Source: JANXVV01 sp038230975 (GTDB lineage Bacteria; Planctomycetota; Phycisphaerae; Tepidisphaerales; Tepidisphaeraceae). From it: a stretch of 14,582 nucleotides of DNA. The position numbers and the translations under genes are program-made. The stretch is from NCBI GenBank assembly GCA_038230975.1, contig JBBRMF010000123.1:1-14582 (forward strand), written 5' to 3'. Shown piece after piece: positions 14,198-14,582 of this stretch. The notes under the pieces are model-generated. The model worked only from the letters and a program-made list of their open reading frames with translations. It was not told where the DNA came from and ran no database searches. Each line of letters opens with the position of its first letter. Position 1 is the first letter of the stretch.

Positions 14198-14582
14198 ACG
14201 ACGCTCATTTCTCTGACGCGGGTCGTTGGGTTTCCGGCTTTTAAACAAAAAACCGAATGCAACAATATAGCACAATATGCAACAGTTTCCGTGAGTTGCT
14301 TGATTGGACTCGCTTGCGCGAATGCGTACGGTGACGCTGCATTTCTGCGGAGTTGGCTGCGAAATGTCCTAGTTCGGGATTGGCAGCAGATGTCAAATGA
14401 TTGGAGTCAGCCGGCATTCACTGCTTCAGCCATGAAACGAACTAATCTACCGCAATTTTATGCGATCTCGGTCTAACCGCGTGACCGCTGCGACGTTGGG
14501 AGTCGAAAAAGGGGACACCTGCGAATTTGCAATAGCGGGACCCGGAAAAGAGGATACGCAACAAAATCACTGTTCCACTAGT
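14198..14582. other. Intergenic end region without a supported gene
   Basis: No convincing coding region. An AT-rich patch at 14237-14285 contains TGCAACA twice (14258-14264 and 14278-14284) flanking CAATAT repeats, and could hold a promoter. A 61-codon ORF opening with TTG at 14291 has no recognisable domain and no ribosome binding site. Near the end, GAAAAAGGGGACAC (14505-14518) and a degenerate copy GAAAAGAGGATAC (14545-14557) form a direct repeat. Similar GAAAAAGGGGACA motifs are, from memory, often found beside IS200-like REP-associated tyrosine transposase genes, but no such gene is inside the window. Confidence 0.5.

Noticed and set aside
14291..14476. 61-codon open frame at the right end
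   Set aside because: TTG start, no ribosome binding site, no recognisable domain, and short enough to occur by chance.

Overview
The window looks like chromosomal DNA of a Gram-negative bacterium, most likely a planctomycete of the Phycisphaerae type. This is an inference. It rests on a very long LptC/OstA-like protein with low-complexity linkers rich in Thr, Ser, Arg, Pro and Ala (of the TSRPA and ATQPT kind), a kdsD-type gene directly before it, lipoprotein signals, TTG and GTG starts, and several small intergenic palindromic repeats of a kind I associate with planctomycete and related genomes. No rRNA, tRNA, CRISPR array or complete transposase gene was seen. The DNA is moderately GC-rich with short AT-rich intergenic patches.

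Positions 1-2885 (+ strand) hold three closely spaced genes: a probable lipoprotein alpha/beta hydrolase, an integral-membrane isoprenylcysteine-methyltransferase-family protein, and a condensation/acyltransferase-like protein. They may form a small lipid- or metabolite-modifying operon. Facing it (4011-2914, minus) is a YihY/BrkB-family membrane protein.

Positions 6303-4118 (minus) hold a partner-switching cassette: a promoter-like site, a STAS-domain anti-sigma-factor antagonist, an RsbW-like HATPase, and a rhomboid protease with a TPR-like C-terminal tail. The rhomboid start codon lies inside the HATPase gene. Upstream of it, also on the minus strand, are a lipoprotein N-acetylmuramoyl-L-alanine amidase followed by a stem-loop, and a VOC/glyoxalase-fold protein.

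Positions 12137-7927 (minus) hold an envelope unit: kdsD (arabinose-5-phosphate isomerase, entry to Kdo synthesis) followed 11 bases later by a giant single-pass LptC/OstA-like protein with several OstA-type modules, presumably a periplasmic lipopolysaccharide-transport or envelope protein. Divergent from kdsD is scpA (chromosome-segregation kleisin), and the two starts are separated by overlapping promoter-like sequences. Downstream of scpA lie a pair of inverted hairpin repeats and an unrecognised multi-pass membrane protein. The last 415 bases hold no convincing gene, only stem-loops, an AT-rich patch, and two degenerate copies of a GAAAAAGGGGACAC-type motif.

The items most worth a second look are the STAS/HATPase/rhomboid operon, the kdsD plus multi-OstA-module unit, the unknown membrane protein at 13211-14167, and four different repeat or palindromic structures in intergenic DNA.
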